From assembly GCF_035994185.1 (NCBI RefSeq), contig NZ_CP108538.1, positions 1,240,001-1,304,000 on the forward strand: 64,000 nt of DNA, written 5' to 3'. Position 1 is the first letter of the stretch. The number at the start of each line of letters is the position of its first letter. Shown in pieces: positions 8,117-16,541 of this stretch. The notes below the pieces were generated by a model. That model had not been told where the DNA came from. It did no database searches and worked only from the letters and a program-made list of their open reading frames with translations. The translations under genes and the position numbers were made by a program. Source of the stretch: Streptomyces sp. NBC_01217. GTDB taxonomy: Bacteria > Actinomycetota > Actinomycetes > Streptomycetales > Streptomycetaceae.

Positions 8117-11100
8117 TCAGCCGCCCACGTGCGCGAACGGCGCCCAGACGAGGGGTGGGTGGCCCGCCGCGCGCAGCCTGCGGACGGCGTCGTTCAGGGC
8201 TGCGGCGATTCCTTCGGATCGCAGGGTTCCGCCCCTGACGAGCGTGCGGTAGAGATCCCCGCTCAGTTCCTCGGTGGCGATGGTCCCCACCGACCACAGG
8301 GTGCCGATGACCTGTTGCCAGCCGGCGTACTGGAACGCGCTGGCGACGTTGATCGCCTCATCGGGTACCGCAGCGCCGCCGAGGGCCGTCTTACAGGCGG
8401 AGAGGAAGGCGAACTCGCCGTGGGCGTGCCGGTCGGCCCGGAGATCAGCGATGGTCAGCATCTCGTCGTGCAGGACGAGCCCTCCCTCCGAAGGGCGTAG
8501 CAGTTGCTGCCCGCCGTGGCAGCTCAGGTGCACCCAGCGGTGGGTACGCAGGGCGTCACGTACTGCCTGGCGTGTCGCCCGCTCCCCCTGCAGCACCGTG
8601 GCCCTGGGGATCGCTTCGCGCAGGGCGGTGAGTTCCCCCGCGACCTGCGGCAGGGGGAGGTGGCCCGGGGTGACGGGCATCCCCACCACCAGCATCCGGT
8701 CCGTCGTCCCGGGACGAGGGGTGGCCTGCCGGTTGGCGAGCAGGGCGCGCACCGTCGGGGTGTACGAGGGGGTGACCCGGTCGAGGACACAGGCATCGGG
8801 TGTCCCATCCGGGGACGCGGAGTCCGGCAGGCCCGCGGCGTGCAGGGGCAGCAGCGCCAGAGGACCTGTCGGACACCACCACAGCCGGGGCCGGGGCCGC
8901 CCGGCGGGAGGAGCCCCGGTGTGTCCGAGAGCTGTCAGCACCGGCTCCGCGATGTCGTGCCACAGCCATTTCAGCGTGCTGGTGACCAGGAGGTTGAGCT
9001 TGACCCGGGCGATGGCGTCTCGCGGGCCTTCCTCGTACTGGGCGAGCGCGTTGAGATAGCGCGCGGTCCGCTCCAGCATGCCCTGGTACGTGAGGCGGTC
9101 CAGCTCGACTGCTCGGACGGTGGTGGTCGTGACGATCAGGGCGTCGGTGCGCCACTGGCTGGAGACGACCATGACGACCGGCCCCCGGCTCGCGGCCCCG
9201 CGCAGTTCGGCCCCCGCGGCGGGTTTCCGGAAGTCGCCGAGCCCCGGCAGGCGTCTGATGCGCGCGAGGAGTTCGTCGCGTTCCGCGACCAGTGTCAGCC
9301 GCCGGTCGGCGATGCGGTCCCACCACGGATTGGCCGAGGCCGTCTCGGGCGGTGCGTTCAACTCGCGTTCCAGGCGGGCGAGTCGGTCGGCCAGTTCCCC
9401 GTCCACGGAGTCGAGAGCGTCCAGCCCGTCGCGCAGGTCGAGCAGTTGTGCCCAGAGGACGGATCGGCCCTGTTCCAGCAGTTCCATCGCGCGCTCCGGG
9501 TCGCCTGCGGCGACCGCGCAGCTCGCGGCCTCGGCCGACAGGCCGCTCCATGCGGTGAGTTCGTTTTCCTGCGCTGTCCGTTCCTTGGCCGACGAGACAA
9601 GGGACGGCAGAATTCCGAGCGCCTGCGCGTACTGATCGGTGGCCGCGCCCCAGGCACCGCTCCGGGCCAGGTACCGCGCCGCGTACGCCGCCGCCGAAGC
9701 ACGTGCCCAGGGCGGCGCCGTCAGGTCGGAGGCGAGCCCCTGCCAGAGGGACAGAGCACGCCCGGCGCCCGCGTGTCCGCGGAGATCCGTCAGGAAACGG
9801 GCGAGCTGAAGCACGACCGAGGCACGGCCGGCGTGCTGCGCGGGAGTGCTCTGCAATGCCCGCTCTGCGAGTTCGACGGCCCTGTCCGCGTCGCTCTCCT
9901 CGCCGAGGAGGCGGTAACGGCTGTACAGGACGCTGCTCAGGCCCCGCAGATGGGTGCCCAGGTCCGGGCCCCTTGGGCCGGCGGCCGCCACAGCGCGCAA
10001 GCACGCCGCATGGGCTTCTGCGAGATCCTGCAGTCCGCCGAGTTCGGTGGAGAGCAGCTCCGGCCCCTGCGTGTTCCGTATCTGCTCCCATTGGAGCCGC
10101 GCCGCATCGGCGCGCAGCTCGCTGATACCGAAGGGCGTGATGTCGTCCCGCAGGCGGAACTGCCGGTCCATCAGTGCCTGACCGAGGCTCGCTTCGCAGG
10201 GCGCCCGCCTCGGATGGCCGGGCCCCAGCCCGTCCAGCGCCAGGCGGAAGGCGTCGATGGCTTCGTCGAGGACCCGCGGCTCGTGGGTATGCGCGTAGGT
10301 GGCACACAGCACCCGCCCCCATGTGTACAGCCGCCCGGAGCGCCGTGGATCCCTGGTCCCTGCCTCCTTGACGGATTCTTCGCCGCAGTAGACGGCGTGG
10401 TCCAGGTCTTGCTGGCTGCCGGTCTCCTGGAAGCGGCTGAGCAGAACGGAGCTGAGGTCGGACAGAGCATCGAGCCGGAGGCCGGGAAAGGGACTCCTGT
10501 CGGCCGCCTGGGTCAGCAGCTCGACCGCCTGCCCGAGCTGGTGCGGGTCGCGGGTGAGCACAAAGAGTTCGTACAGCGCACCGCCGAGCGTGGCCCTGCG
10601 TCGTGCGAGGTCCAGGTCGCTGCCCGGGGTGGCTGCCACCACCGCATGTAACTCCTCGACGGCGAGCCTGAGTTCGTCGAGGTCCCTGGTCAGACGGAAC
10701 CGGGTCAGGCGCGCGCCGGCGAGGTTCTCCTCGAACAGCAGGCGGCGACGATCCGTCGGCGGGGTGGCCCTGACTGCACGGGAGCCGAGTCTGGCCGCCT
10801 CAGCGGCGGCAACGAAGTCGCCGCTGCGGTTGGCCTGTGCCTGCAGTGCGGTACTGAGGTTGTCGAGGCGGTTGGGCAGACTGGCGTCGGCCGGATCGGT
10901 GGCTCGGACGGCGGCGCGTGCAGTCACGGTGGCCCGGTCGAGGTCCGACGGGTCGCCGCAGCGGTCGTACCTCATGCGCAGCGCCAGACTCAGATTGGAC
11001 ATGTCTCCGGACCAGAATCTGTGCTCCTGCGGGTAGGCCTCGACCGTCCCGCCGAACAGCTCGATCGCTTCGTCCAACTCTGTCCGGCCCTCTGTGACCT

Positions 11101-11491
11101 GGCCCTCCTTGAGCAGCCGGATCGCCAGGCGGCCCCAGTGCTCGGGACCGAGGAAGCTGTGATCGATCTGCACCCCTGCGGCGAGCAACTGACGCGGCTC
11201 TTCGGGGACCAGAGACGGATCGACGTTGCCGATCCGAGCGTAGAACAGGAGCGCCTCCCACAGATCGGAACCCTTCTTGCTGTCGTCGGCTTCATCGCGG
11301 GCCCAATGCAGCCGGGCCAGCGCGTGCCCGATCTCGACACTGCAGCCGCCGGGCGAGAGCGCGGTGTGCCAGAGCCGGCCCGCCCGGGCCATCACCCCGG
11401 GGCCCAGCACCGCCTCCCGGTCCCCCGTCCGCTCATACCGTTCGATCCGCTCGTTCAGAAACGTCAGCGCCTCGTCCTGCGACAAGCTCAC
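8117..11491 (-). CDS. CHAT domain-containing protein with TPR-like helical repeats
   Basis: This is a 1124-residue protein starting at GTG 11491. Residues ~30-750 are helical TPR-like repeats with repeated SxxLxxRFxxTGxxxDLD-type units. The C-terminal ~300 residues are a CHAT (caspase HetF-associated with TPRs) protease domain. The catalytic histidine is in HLSCHGG (about residue 992) and the cysteine in LSACKTALGG (about residue 1030), followed by the conserved AGWQQVIGTLWSVG strand-helix, so the domain looks catalytically intact. CHAT proteases act as executioner or signalling proteases in several bacterial conflict systems. A TPR protein lies downstream, and a small Cys-containing protein plus a membrane protein are divergently encoded 81 bp away. 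The target is unknown. Confidence 0.88.
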   Translation of the reverse strand: MSLSQDEALTFLNERIERYERTGDREAVLGPGVMARAGRLWHTALSPGGCSVEIGHALARLHWARDEADDSKKGSDLWEALLFYARIGNVDPSLVPEEPRQLLAAGVQIDHSFLGPEHWGRLAIRLLKEGQVTEGRTELDEAIELFGGTVEAYPQEHRFWSGDMSNLSLALRMRYDRCGDPSDLDRATVTARAAVRATDPADASLPNRLDNLSTALQAQANRSGDFVAAAEAARLGSRAVRATPPTDRRRLLFEENLAGARLTRFRLTRDLDELRLAVEELHAVVAATPGSDLDLARRRATLGGALYELFVLTRDPHQLGQAVELLTQAADRSPFPGLRLDALSDLSSVLLSRFQETGSQQDLDHAVYCGEESVKEAGTRDPRRSGRLYTWGRVLCATYAHTHEPRVLDEAIDAFRLALDGLGPGHPRRAPCEASLGQALMDRQFRLRDDITPFGISELRADAARLQWEQIRNTQGPELLSTELGGLQDLAEAHAACLRAVAAAGPRGPDLGTHLRGLSSVLYSRYRLLGEESDADRAVELAERALQSTPAQHAGRASVVLQLARFLTDLRGHAGAGRALSLWQGLASDLTAPPWARASAAAYAARYLARSGAWGAATDQYAQALGILPSLVSSAKERTAQENELTAWSGLSAEAASCAVAAGDPERAMELLEQGRSVLWAQLLDLRDGLDALDSVDGELADRLARLERELNAPPETASANPWWDRIADRRLTLVAERDELLARIRRLPGLGDFRKPAAGAELRGAASRGPVVMVVSSQWRTDALIVTTTTVRAVELDRLTYQGMLERTARYLNALAQYEEGPRDAIARVKLNLLVTSTLKWLWHDIAEPVLTALGHTGAPPAGRPRPRLWWCPTGPLALLPLHAAGLPDSASPDGTPDACVLDRVTPSYTPTVRALLANRQATPRPGTTDRMLVVGMPVTPGHLPLPQVAGELTALREAIPRATVLQGERATRQAVRDALRTHRWVHLSCHGGQQLLRPSEGGLVLHDEMLTIADLRADRHAHGEFAFLSACKTALGGAAVPDEAINVASAFQYAGWQQVIGTLWSVGTIATEELSGDLYRTLVRGGTLRSEGIAAALNDAVRRLRAAGHPPLVWAPFAHVGG

Positions 11492-11572
11492 AACAACCCC
11501 CGTATGCAGGCTTGTTCGTCTACCGTAAGGGATTTACCCCACCACGGATCCGCCTCGGCGAAGGAGTTCCTT

Positions 11573-11944
11573 TTGTCCACCGCTGACAATCGTGCCGCTG
11601 CGGCGTGGCTGTGCGCCGCGGTACCGGATCTGCTGGCCGGCGCCTCGGAGGACGAACAGGTGCTGGCCTGGATCGATCAGGCCACGCAGGCCGTCCGGGA
11701 CGGCGAGCCGGCCGCCGCCGTATGCCGGCGGCTGGGCTATTCGACACGCACCGACCCCGACAAGCACGCCGGCGACATGGTCGGTCTCGACGACTTCGGA
11801 CTCGATCCCGTGCAGGTCGAGGGTGACTACCGTTGCCCCGCCGGACGTTGTTCGCGCCGCGCCCACCCGGACGAGAGAGGCCGGGAACCACGCTGCGCCG
11901 TCGATGACGCCCCGATGGTCCTGCGCGCCCGGCCCCGTCCGTGA
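11573..11944 (+). CDS. Small protein with C-terminal Cys cluster (possible zinc ribbon)
   Basis: This is a 123-residue protein with TTG start at 11573, chosen because AAGGAG lies six bases upstream. The N-terminal half is helical and acidic (EDEQVLAWIDQATQAVRDGE). The C-terminus carries three cysteines (YRCPAGRCSRR, later RCAVDDAPMVLR), resembling a short zinc ribbon or treble-clef knuckle. The stop overlaps the next gene's GTG (GTGA), so the two are translationally coupled. It is divergent from the CHAT gene. In Streptomyces, comparable short proteins sit next to CHAT or other protease genes, and an adaptor role is inferred. I do not recognise a named family. Confidence 0.65.
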   Translation: MSTADNRAAAAWLCAAVPDLLAGASEDEQVLAWIDQATQAVRDGEPAAAVCRRLGYSTRTDPDKHAGDMVGLDDFGLDPVQVEGDYRCPAGRCSRRAHPDERGREPRCAVDDAPMVLRARPRP

Positions 11945-12747
11945 ACACGCTGCTCGCGGAAGTGGGCAAGAAGGTCGCGGACCGCTGGCTGAGCGCCCTG
12001 CTGCTGCCCGGACTGCTGCTGGTGGCGGCGTCCGTCTGCGGAGTCCTGCTCGGACACACCTCGGCACTCGATGCGGCGGAGCTCACCACCGAACTGGACC
12101 GGCTGGGCCAACGGCTCGACTCCCGGCCTGCGGCGACGGTCCTCGTGGTCGTCGGCGGCCTGCTGGCCGCCACCGCTGCCGGGCTGGCGGCCCAGGGAGT
12201 GGCGGCGGGAGTCCGGAAGGTATGGATCACACGCCGACCGCACCGCTGGGTGGCACACCGCCGGGAAAGGGCGAGGGCTGAGCGGGAGCGGACCGGGGGC
12301 GGAGGGCCGGACCGGTATCTGCCCGTGCGCGCTACGGAGATCGGGGATCGCTTCCGTCTGGTCGACGAGCGGGTCGACGCACAGTACGGGCTGTCGGTGG
12401 CCCTGGTCTGGCCCCGTCTGTGGCTGCTCCTTCCGGAGACGGTGCGACCCGTGATCAGCGATGCGTCCAGCCGGTACCAGCGCTCGGCGGAAACCACCGC
12501 CTGGGGGCTGCTGACGGTGGCGCTGGGCGTGACCTGGTGGCCGGCGCTCCCGGTCGGGCTGGCCATGATGCTGACCGGCTGCCGTAGGGGCCGGGCGGCG
12601 GGTGCGGCCCTGGCGGACCTGGTCGAGGCGGCCGTCGACACACAGCAGCGTCAGCTCGCCGAGGCCCTGGGGATCGAGCTCCCACACGGCCGCGTCACCC
12701 CTGCGGAGGGTTTGCGAATCAACGACGTTCTCAACAAGCGCGCGTGA
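11941..12747 (+). CDS. Integral membrane protein of unknown function
   Basis: This is a 268-residue protein starting at GTG 11941 and overlapping the preceding stop by 4 bp. Likely membrane segments are ~18-38 (LSALLLPGLLLVAASVCGVL), ~62-85 (AATVLVVVGGLLAATAAGLA), and ~170-205 (TAWGLLTVALGVTWWPAL). A basic cytoplasmic loop lies between the second and third (RRPHRWVAHRRERARAERER). No enzymatic motif is seen. Coupling to the small Cys-containing protein and divergence from the CHAT gene suggest it is the membrane component of the same locus. It ends at a strong hairpin, so the two-gene unit is probably complete. Confidence 0.7.
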   Translation: MNTLLAEVGKKVADRWLSALLLPGLLLVAASVCGVLLGHTSALDAAELTTELDRLGQRLDSRPAATVLVVVGGLLAATAAGLAAQGVAAGVRKVWITRRPHRWVAHRRERARAERERTGGGGPDRYLPVRATEIGDRFRLVDERVDAQYGLSVALVWPRLWLLLPETVRPVISDASSRYQRSAETTAWGLLTVALGVTWWPALPVGLAMMLTGCRRGRAAGAALADLVEAAVDTQQRQLAEALGIELPHGRVTPAEGLRINDVLNKRA

Positions 12748-12751
12748 CCTC

Positions 12752-12781
12752 AGCTGACACCTGTGCAAGAAGGTGTCAGCT
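12752..12781 (+). terminator. Strong terminator hairpin
   Basis: A perfect 10-bp stem AGCTGACACC / GGTGTCAGCT has a 10-nt loop starting five bases after the stop of the membrane-protein gene. Confidence 0.8.
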
Positions 12782-12847
12782 CGATCGGAGCCGGTGGAAG
12801 GTAAATACGTCGACAGCACCCCGCCCCGCCGGGCAAAGTGGCCGCCC

Positions 12848-13588
12848 GTGACGAGCAGTGAACTGTGGACCCGTGCGACCGCCGACCGCTACGACTCCGA
12901 GGAGCACGAGATGTCCTCGGCCGTTGTTCTCGGACCGACCATCGGCTTCCTCGCCGAACTCGCCGGGGACGGCCCGGCGCTGGAATTCGCCATCGGAACC
13001 GGACGAGTGGGCATCCCGCTCCGGGAACGAGGCGTGCCGGTAGTGGGCATCGAACTGTCCGAACACATGGCAGCCGTCCTGCGGCACAAGATCGACGAGG
13101 ACACGCTCCCGGTCACCATCGGGGACATGGCCACAACCACCGTCCCCGGCACGTTCACCCTGGTCTATCTCGTCTACAACACCATCACGAACCTGCTCAC
13201 GCAGGACGAGCAGGTCGAGTGCTTCAGAAACGCCGCACGGCACCTGACGCCCGGCGGCCGATTCGTCATCGAGCTGGGCGTACCACCGCTGCGGTTCCTG
13301 CCTCCCCGGCAGGTCGCGGTGCCGTTCGACGTCTCCGAGCGGCATCTCGGCTTCGACACCTTCGACCTGGTCGAGCAGATCCTCGTCTCGCACCACCTCA
13401 CCCGCGACGGCGACGACGGCCGCTACCGCCGCAGCAGCTCCCGGCACCGATACGCATGGCCGGCGGAACTCGACCTCATGGCACGGATCGCAGGGCTGGA
13501 ACTGGAACTGCGCATCGCGGACTGGGACAGGGCGCCATTCACCCAGGACTCCGCAAAGCACATCTCCGTGTGGCGCAAGCCGGCCTGA
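12848..13588 (+). CDS. Class I SAM-dependent methyltransferase
   Basis: This is a 246-residue protein if it starts at GTG 12848 (VTSSELWTRATADRYD). The in-frame ATG at 12773 sits inside the preceding terminator and is unlikely. The Rossmann methyltransferase fold is shown by motif I ALEFAIGTGRVGIPLRERG (E-x-G-x-G-x-G type), an acidic residue after strand 2 (GIELSEHM), and motif III FTLVYLVYNTITNLLTQDEQ, followed by LTPGGRFVIE. The substrate cannot be read from the sequence. It stands alone between a terminator and a NIPSNAP gene. Confidence 0.82.
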   Translation: MTSSELWTRATADRYDSEEHEMSSAVVLGPTIGFLAELAGDGPALEFAIGTGRVGIPLRERGVPVVGIELSEHMAAVLRHKIDEDTLPVTIGDMATTTVPGTFTLVYLVYNTITNLLTQDEQVECFRNAARHLTPGGRFVIELGVPPLRFLPPRQVAVPFDVSERHLGFDTFDLVEQILVSHHLTRDGDDGRYRRSSSRHRYAWPAELDLMARIAGLELELRIADWDRAPFTQDSAKHISVWRKPA

Positions 13589-13708
13589 CGGCCACCTGAC
13601 CCCTCGAACTCGCGGGCACCCGGGCATTCCTCCGGACGGCGTTATGACGACGAGTCCCCTGTCAGTAGCGTGGTTGCTTTCTGCCCTGCCTGCCACGGGA
13701 GACCGACG

Positions 13709-14044
13709 ATGATTCTTGAGATCCGTACGTACCGGCTGAAGCCCGGCACCAGAGACGAGTTCGTGCGCGTGATGCGGGATGAGTCCGTGCCGTTGCTGGA
13801 ACGGGCCGGTATCCGGGTGGTGGATTGCGGGGCTTCCTTGGTGGCCGAGGACGGGCACGAGGAGGCGTATCTCATCCGCGCATTCGCCTCGCTCGACGAA
13901 CACCGGCGTCAGGAGGATGCGTTCTACGCCAGCGAGGCCTGGGGGCATGGGCCCCGTGAAGCCATCGTGTCCCGGATCGACAGCTACCACACGATCGTGC
14001 TCGATGCCCCCGAAGAGATTGCCCAGACATTTCACAGCAGATGA
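13709..14044 (+). CDS. NIPSNAP family protein
   Basis: This is a 111-residue protein starting at ATG 13709 with a GGGAGA site upstream. MILEIRTYRLKPGTRDEFV is the hallmark N-terminus of the NIPSNAP family, a small dimeric alpha/beta-barrel fold. The fold continues through EEAYLIRAFASLDEHRRQED and ends after DSYHTIVL. Members are found in very diverse contexts and have no agreed activity. It is separated by about 120 bp from the methyltransferase and by ~500 bp from the next plausible gene, so it is probably a single transcription unit. Confidence 0.85.
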   Translation: MILEIRTYRLKPGTRDEFVRVMRDESVPLLERAGIRVVDCGASLVAEDGHEEAYLIRAFASLDEHRRQEDAFYASEAWGHGPREAIVSRIDSYHTIVLDAPEEIAQTFHSR

Positions 14045-14562
14045 CGTGCGCTGCGCGTCCATGTCATAGGGCGCGCCCCAGCGAACATGAGCGTGTGTTC
14101 CGAGGCGCCGGGGCGTCGCGCGCACGCAACCGGTTGGCCCATGAACCACCGTCCCCCCACCGCTCCCGGAAGCACTGACGGACCACTGATCATCGTGAAG
14201 CAGGGCACCGTACTCGTCGTGGTCGACCAACTCGCCTCGATCGGCGCCCTGCCACCGGCCGCGACCCGGGCCGCGGGCAATCTGCGGTTCCTCCGCCACG
14301 GGATGGGTTGACTCCACGTGGCTGAGAGGCGATGGCCAGAGCATGGCATTTCGGCCCACGTGCGAGCCACGAGGGCATCGAACACGGCTCGATGTTCTAC
14401 GCATATGTCCATATAAAAATGGACATCCGCGGTACTCGTGTTGCCGCCAAACGTGAATGCGAGTCCAAATACCGGACGCCAATTACGGAAGGGCGTGCCA
14501 TGGTTGGCGCATCAGTCAGGAAGTCAACCGACCTGACATCTGCATGACCTCCGGGGGGATTC
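14045..14562. other. Intergenic stretch before the hydrazine-type cluster
   Basis: No convincing gene is seen. A 56-codon plus frame ending at 14311 has neither a clear ribosome site nor a recognisable product. GC content falls toward the 3' side, where a palindrome (14405-14426) and likely promoter sequence for the downstream cluster lie. Confidence 0.5.
14405..14426. promoter_or_regulatory. AT-rich palindrome upstream of the biosynthetic cluster
   Basis: ATGTCCAT and ATGGACAT form a perfect 8-bp inverted repeat around the spacer ATAAAA. It sits in an AT-rich island about 160 bp upstream of the small ORF at 14563 and 384 bp upstream of the N-hydroxylase start. It is a plausible operator for the cluster, perhaps for the cluster-linked LuxR-type regulator. 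Confidence 0.45.
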
Positions 14563-14712
14563 ATGTTCCGCACCTGCGTATTTCTGACAGTCGCCGTTGC
14601 CGCAGCCTTTCAGGCAACCGAAGCCGGCCTTGTCACATCGACAGCCGACTCCCTTCCTGTTCAGCAGGGGGCGCACCGCTTGCTGTCGACATCTGACACC
14701 GGCTGGGGGTAG
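14563..14712 (+). CDS. Possible 49-residue peptide with signal-like N-terminus
   Basis: The ATG at 14563 follows a GGGGGG ribosome-site-like run by five bases. The product begins MFRTCVFLTVAVAAAFQATE, a short positively started hydrophobic segment like a signal peptide, and ends ...STSDTGWG. About two thirds of third codon positions are G/C, below the Streptomyces norm, so coding is uncertain. It lies ~100 bp upstream of the N-hydroxylase in the same orientation. It could be a leader ORF, a secreted peptide or chance. Confidence 0.3.
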   Translation: MFRTCVFLTVAVAAAFQATEAGLVTSTADSLPVQQGAHRLLSTSDTGWG

Positions 14713-14809
14713 CCAGACCTGCGAGCCCCTGGAAAAGGAACTCCGGCCCGTTGCCGTGCGCCGCGGGCTATCGGAATCCGACCTCATTCGCGTCAATCAA
14801 GGAATGGTA

Positions 14810-16120
14810 ATGGGACATCGCGAAGTTGAACTGCTCGCCATTGGCGCAGGACCGGCGAATCTCGCACTGGCGATCGCGTTGGAGGAGCTCGCCCCGGAAC
14901 TGGCGCGTAATGCGCTGGTGATCGAGCGCGAAAAGGACGTGGTCTGGCAGCGGGGCATGCTCCTTCCCGATGTGCTCAGCCAGGTCTCCTTCATCAAGGA
15001 CCTGGTCACGATGCGCAACCCGCAGAGCCGGTTCTCCTTCATCAACTTCCTGCACTCCCAGGGCCGTCTCGACGCGTTCGTGAACCTGGGCAGCTTCGTG
15101 CCGTACCGCAGTGAGATATCCGAGTACCTGCAGTGGGTTGCCGACTCACTCGCCATGGTCCGCGTCGAGTACGGTCGCGAGTGCACGGCGGTCGAGGAGA
15201 CGGCCGGCACCGACGGCTCTGTCACCGGGTGGCTGGTCCGGCTGGCGAATGGTGACACCATCGGCTGCCGGTATCTCGTGATCGGCACGGGCCGGGACGC
15301 CCGCGTCCCCGAGGCGTTCGCGTCCCTTCCGGCCGAGCGAGTCATCCACAGCACCCAGTACATGCAGCGGATCGGCGAGGTACGGGCGGATCTGCCGCAC
15401 CGGGTGGCGGTCATAGGCGGAGCGCAGAGCGCGGCCGAGCTGTTCGGCGCCGCACTGCGCGACCTTCCCGAGTGCAAGCCGACCATGATCATGCGCTCCA
15501 TCGGTCTGAACGGCTATGAGAGCAGCAAGTTCACCAACGAGTTGTTCTACAACTCCTTCGTCGACGAGTTCCACAACGCCGCGCCCGAGGCCCGCCATCA
15601 GCTGCTCGGGGAGATGCACCGCGCCAACTACGGCGGTCTGGCACCCGCCACCCTCGATTCGCTGTACCGGCAGTTCTACCAGGACCGGCACAGCGGCCGG
15701 GCCCGGCTCTCGATGCACACGATGACCGATGTGACCGCCACCCGTATGGACGGCGAAGAGGTCGTTCTCACCCTCAACGACCGTAAGACCGGCAGTGCGT
15801 GGGAGCTGCGTGCAGACCTGGTCCTGCTCGGTACGGGGTTCGTGCGCGGCATGCCGCGCACGGTCACCGCGCTGGCGGAGGCACTGAGCCTCGACCAGAT
15901 CGAGGTCACCCGCAACTACCGCCTGGAGCTGGGACGGCCCGCCTCCGCCGCCTGCTATCTGCAGGGCGTCAACGAGGCCACGCACGGCATCGCCGACTCG
16001 CTGCTGAGTGTGCTCGCAGCCCGGGCCGGCGAGGTCACCCACGACATCCTCGCCCACCGGGCGCAGCACAAGTTCATCCCTGCCCCGCGCCGCGAACTCA
16101 GCACGGCCGATGCGGCCTGA
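14810..16120 (+). CDS. L-lysine/L-ornithine N-monooxygenase (SidA/IucD family)
   Basis: This is a 436-residue flavin- and NADPH-dependent N-hydroxylase. ATG 14810 is chosen because AAGGA lies six bases upstream; the ATG at 14804 abuts it and is too close. The FAD site is AIGAGPANLALAIALEE (residues ~10-26), the NADPH site is VIGGAQSAAELFGAALR (~200), and the third flavoprotein motif is DLVLLGTGF (~340). KDLVTMRNPQSRFSFINFL is characteristic of amino-acid N-hydroxylases, which make N6-hydroxylysine or N5-hydroxyornithine. No siderophore synthetase is nearby. Instead cupin, MetRS-like and DAO-like genes follow, the set that turns N6-hydroxylysine plus glycine into a hydrazine. It is therefore most likely a lysine N6-hydroxylase for N-N bond formation. 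Confidence 0.88.
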   Translation: MGHREVELLAIGAGPANLALAIALEELAPELARNALVIEREKDVVWQRGMLLPDVLSQVSFIKDLVTMRNPQSRFSFINFLHSQGRLDAFVNLGSFVPYRSEISEYLQWVADSLAMVRVEYGRECTAVEETAGTDGSVTGWLVRLANGDTIGCRYLVIGTGRDARVPEAFASLPAERVIHSTQYMQRIGEVRADLPHRVAVIGGAQSAAELFGAALRDLPECKPTMIMRSIGLNGYESSKFTNELFYNSFVDEFHNAAPEARHQLLGEMHRANYGGLAPATLDSLYRQFYQDRHSGRARLSMHTMTDVTATRMDGEEVVLTLNDRKTGSAWELRADLVLLGTGFVRGMPRTVTALAEALSLDQIEVTRNYRLELGRPASAACYLQGVNEATHGIADSLLSVLAARAGEVTHDILAHRAQHKFIPAPRRELSTADAA

Positions 16121-16157
16121 GCCCGTGTCATTCCTTCCGAAGAGAGACGCAACCTAC

Positions 16158-16538
16158 ATGCTCATCAAGCATCTTGACCGTGCGGGCCTGCGCCACGAGA
16201 ACGGCCTGGACGCACAACGGCTACTGCCGTGGCCCGAGCTGAACGCCCCGTTCGAGGGCTCTTGGTGTGTGATCCGGCCGGGCACCGCGTCCACCCCGCA
16301 CAGTCACCACGAGTACGAGATCTTCATCGCGGTGCGCGGTGAGGCGGTGCTGGAGTCGCGTGGCGAGCGCGTGCCGTTCGAGGCCGGGGACATCGTGCAC
16401 TTCCCGCCGCACCACGAACACCGGGTCGTCAACGAGTCCGGCTCCGACTTCGAGATGTACAGCATCTGGTGGGACGCCGAAATGGGTGAGCGGTTCGCCA
16501 CCCGGCACGGTCACGCTCAGCAGACCCAGGAGGTGTGA
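16158..16538 (+). CDS. Single-domain cupin, putative partner of the MetRS-like N-N bond enzyme
   Basis: This is a 126-residue single cupin starting at ATG 16158. Cupin motif 1 is visible as PGTASTPHSHHEYEIFIAVRG (His48, His50, Glu54) and motif 2 as GDIVHFPPHHEHRVVN. The His-His-Glu plus His set predicts a bound metal. In the characterised s56-p1 machinery (Spb40) and in triacsin, a cupin is, from memory, fused to a MetRS-like domain and catalyses hydrazine formation from N6-hydroxylysine and glycine. Here it is a separate gene ending only 3 nt before the MetRS-like gene, with AGGAGGTG inside its 3' end. This is a split version of the same enzyme. Confidence 0.82.
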   Translation: MLIKHLDRAGLRHENGLDAQRLLPWPELNAPFEGSWCVIRPGTASTPHSHHEYEIFIAVRGEAVLESRGERVPFEAGDIVHFPPHHEHRVVNESGSDFEMYSIWWDAEMGERFATRHGHAQQTQEV

Positions 16539-16541
16539 ATC

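Noticed and set aside
8504..10651. A 715-codon plus-strand frame over the CHAT gene
   Set aside because: The minus strand encodes an intact CHAT protease with catalytic motifs; the plus frame shows none.
14087..14311. A plus-strand frame of up to 74 codons
   Set aside because: There is no clear ribosome site, it is antisense to equally open frames, and no family was recognised.
14810..16120. Siderophore biosynthesis as the role of the N-hydroxylase
   Set aside because: No IucA/IucC-type synthetase, NRPS, acyltransferase or siderophore uptake gene is adjacent; the cupin, MetRS-like and DAO genes fit N-N bond chemistry better.
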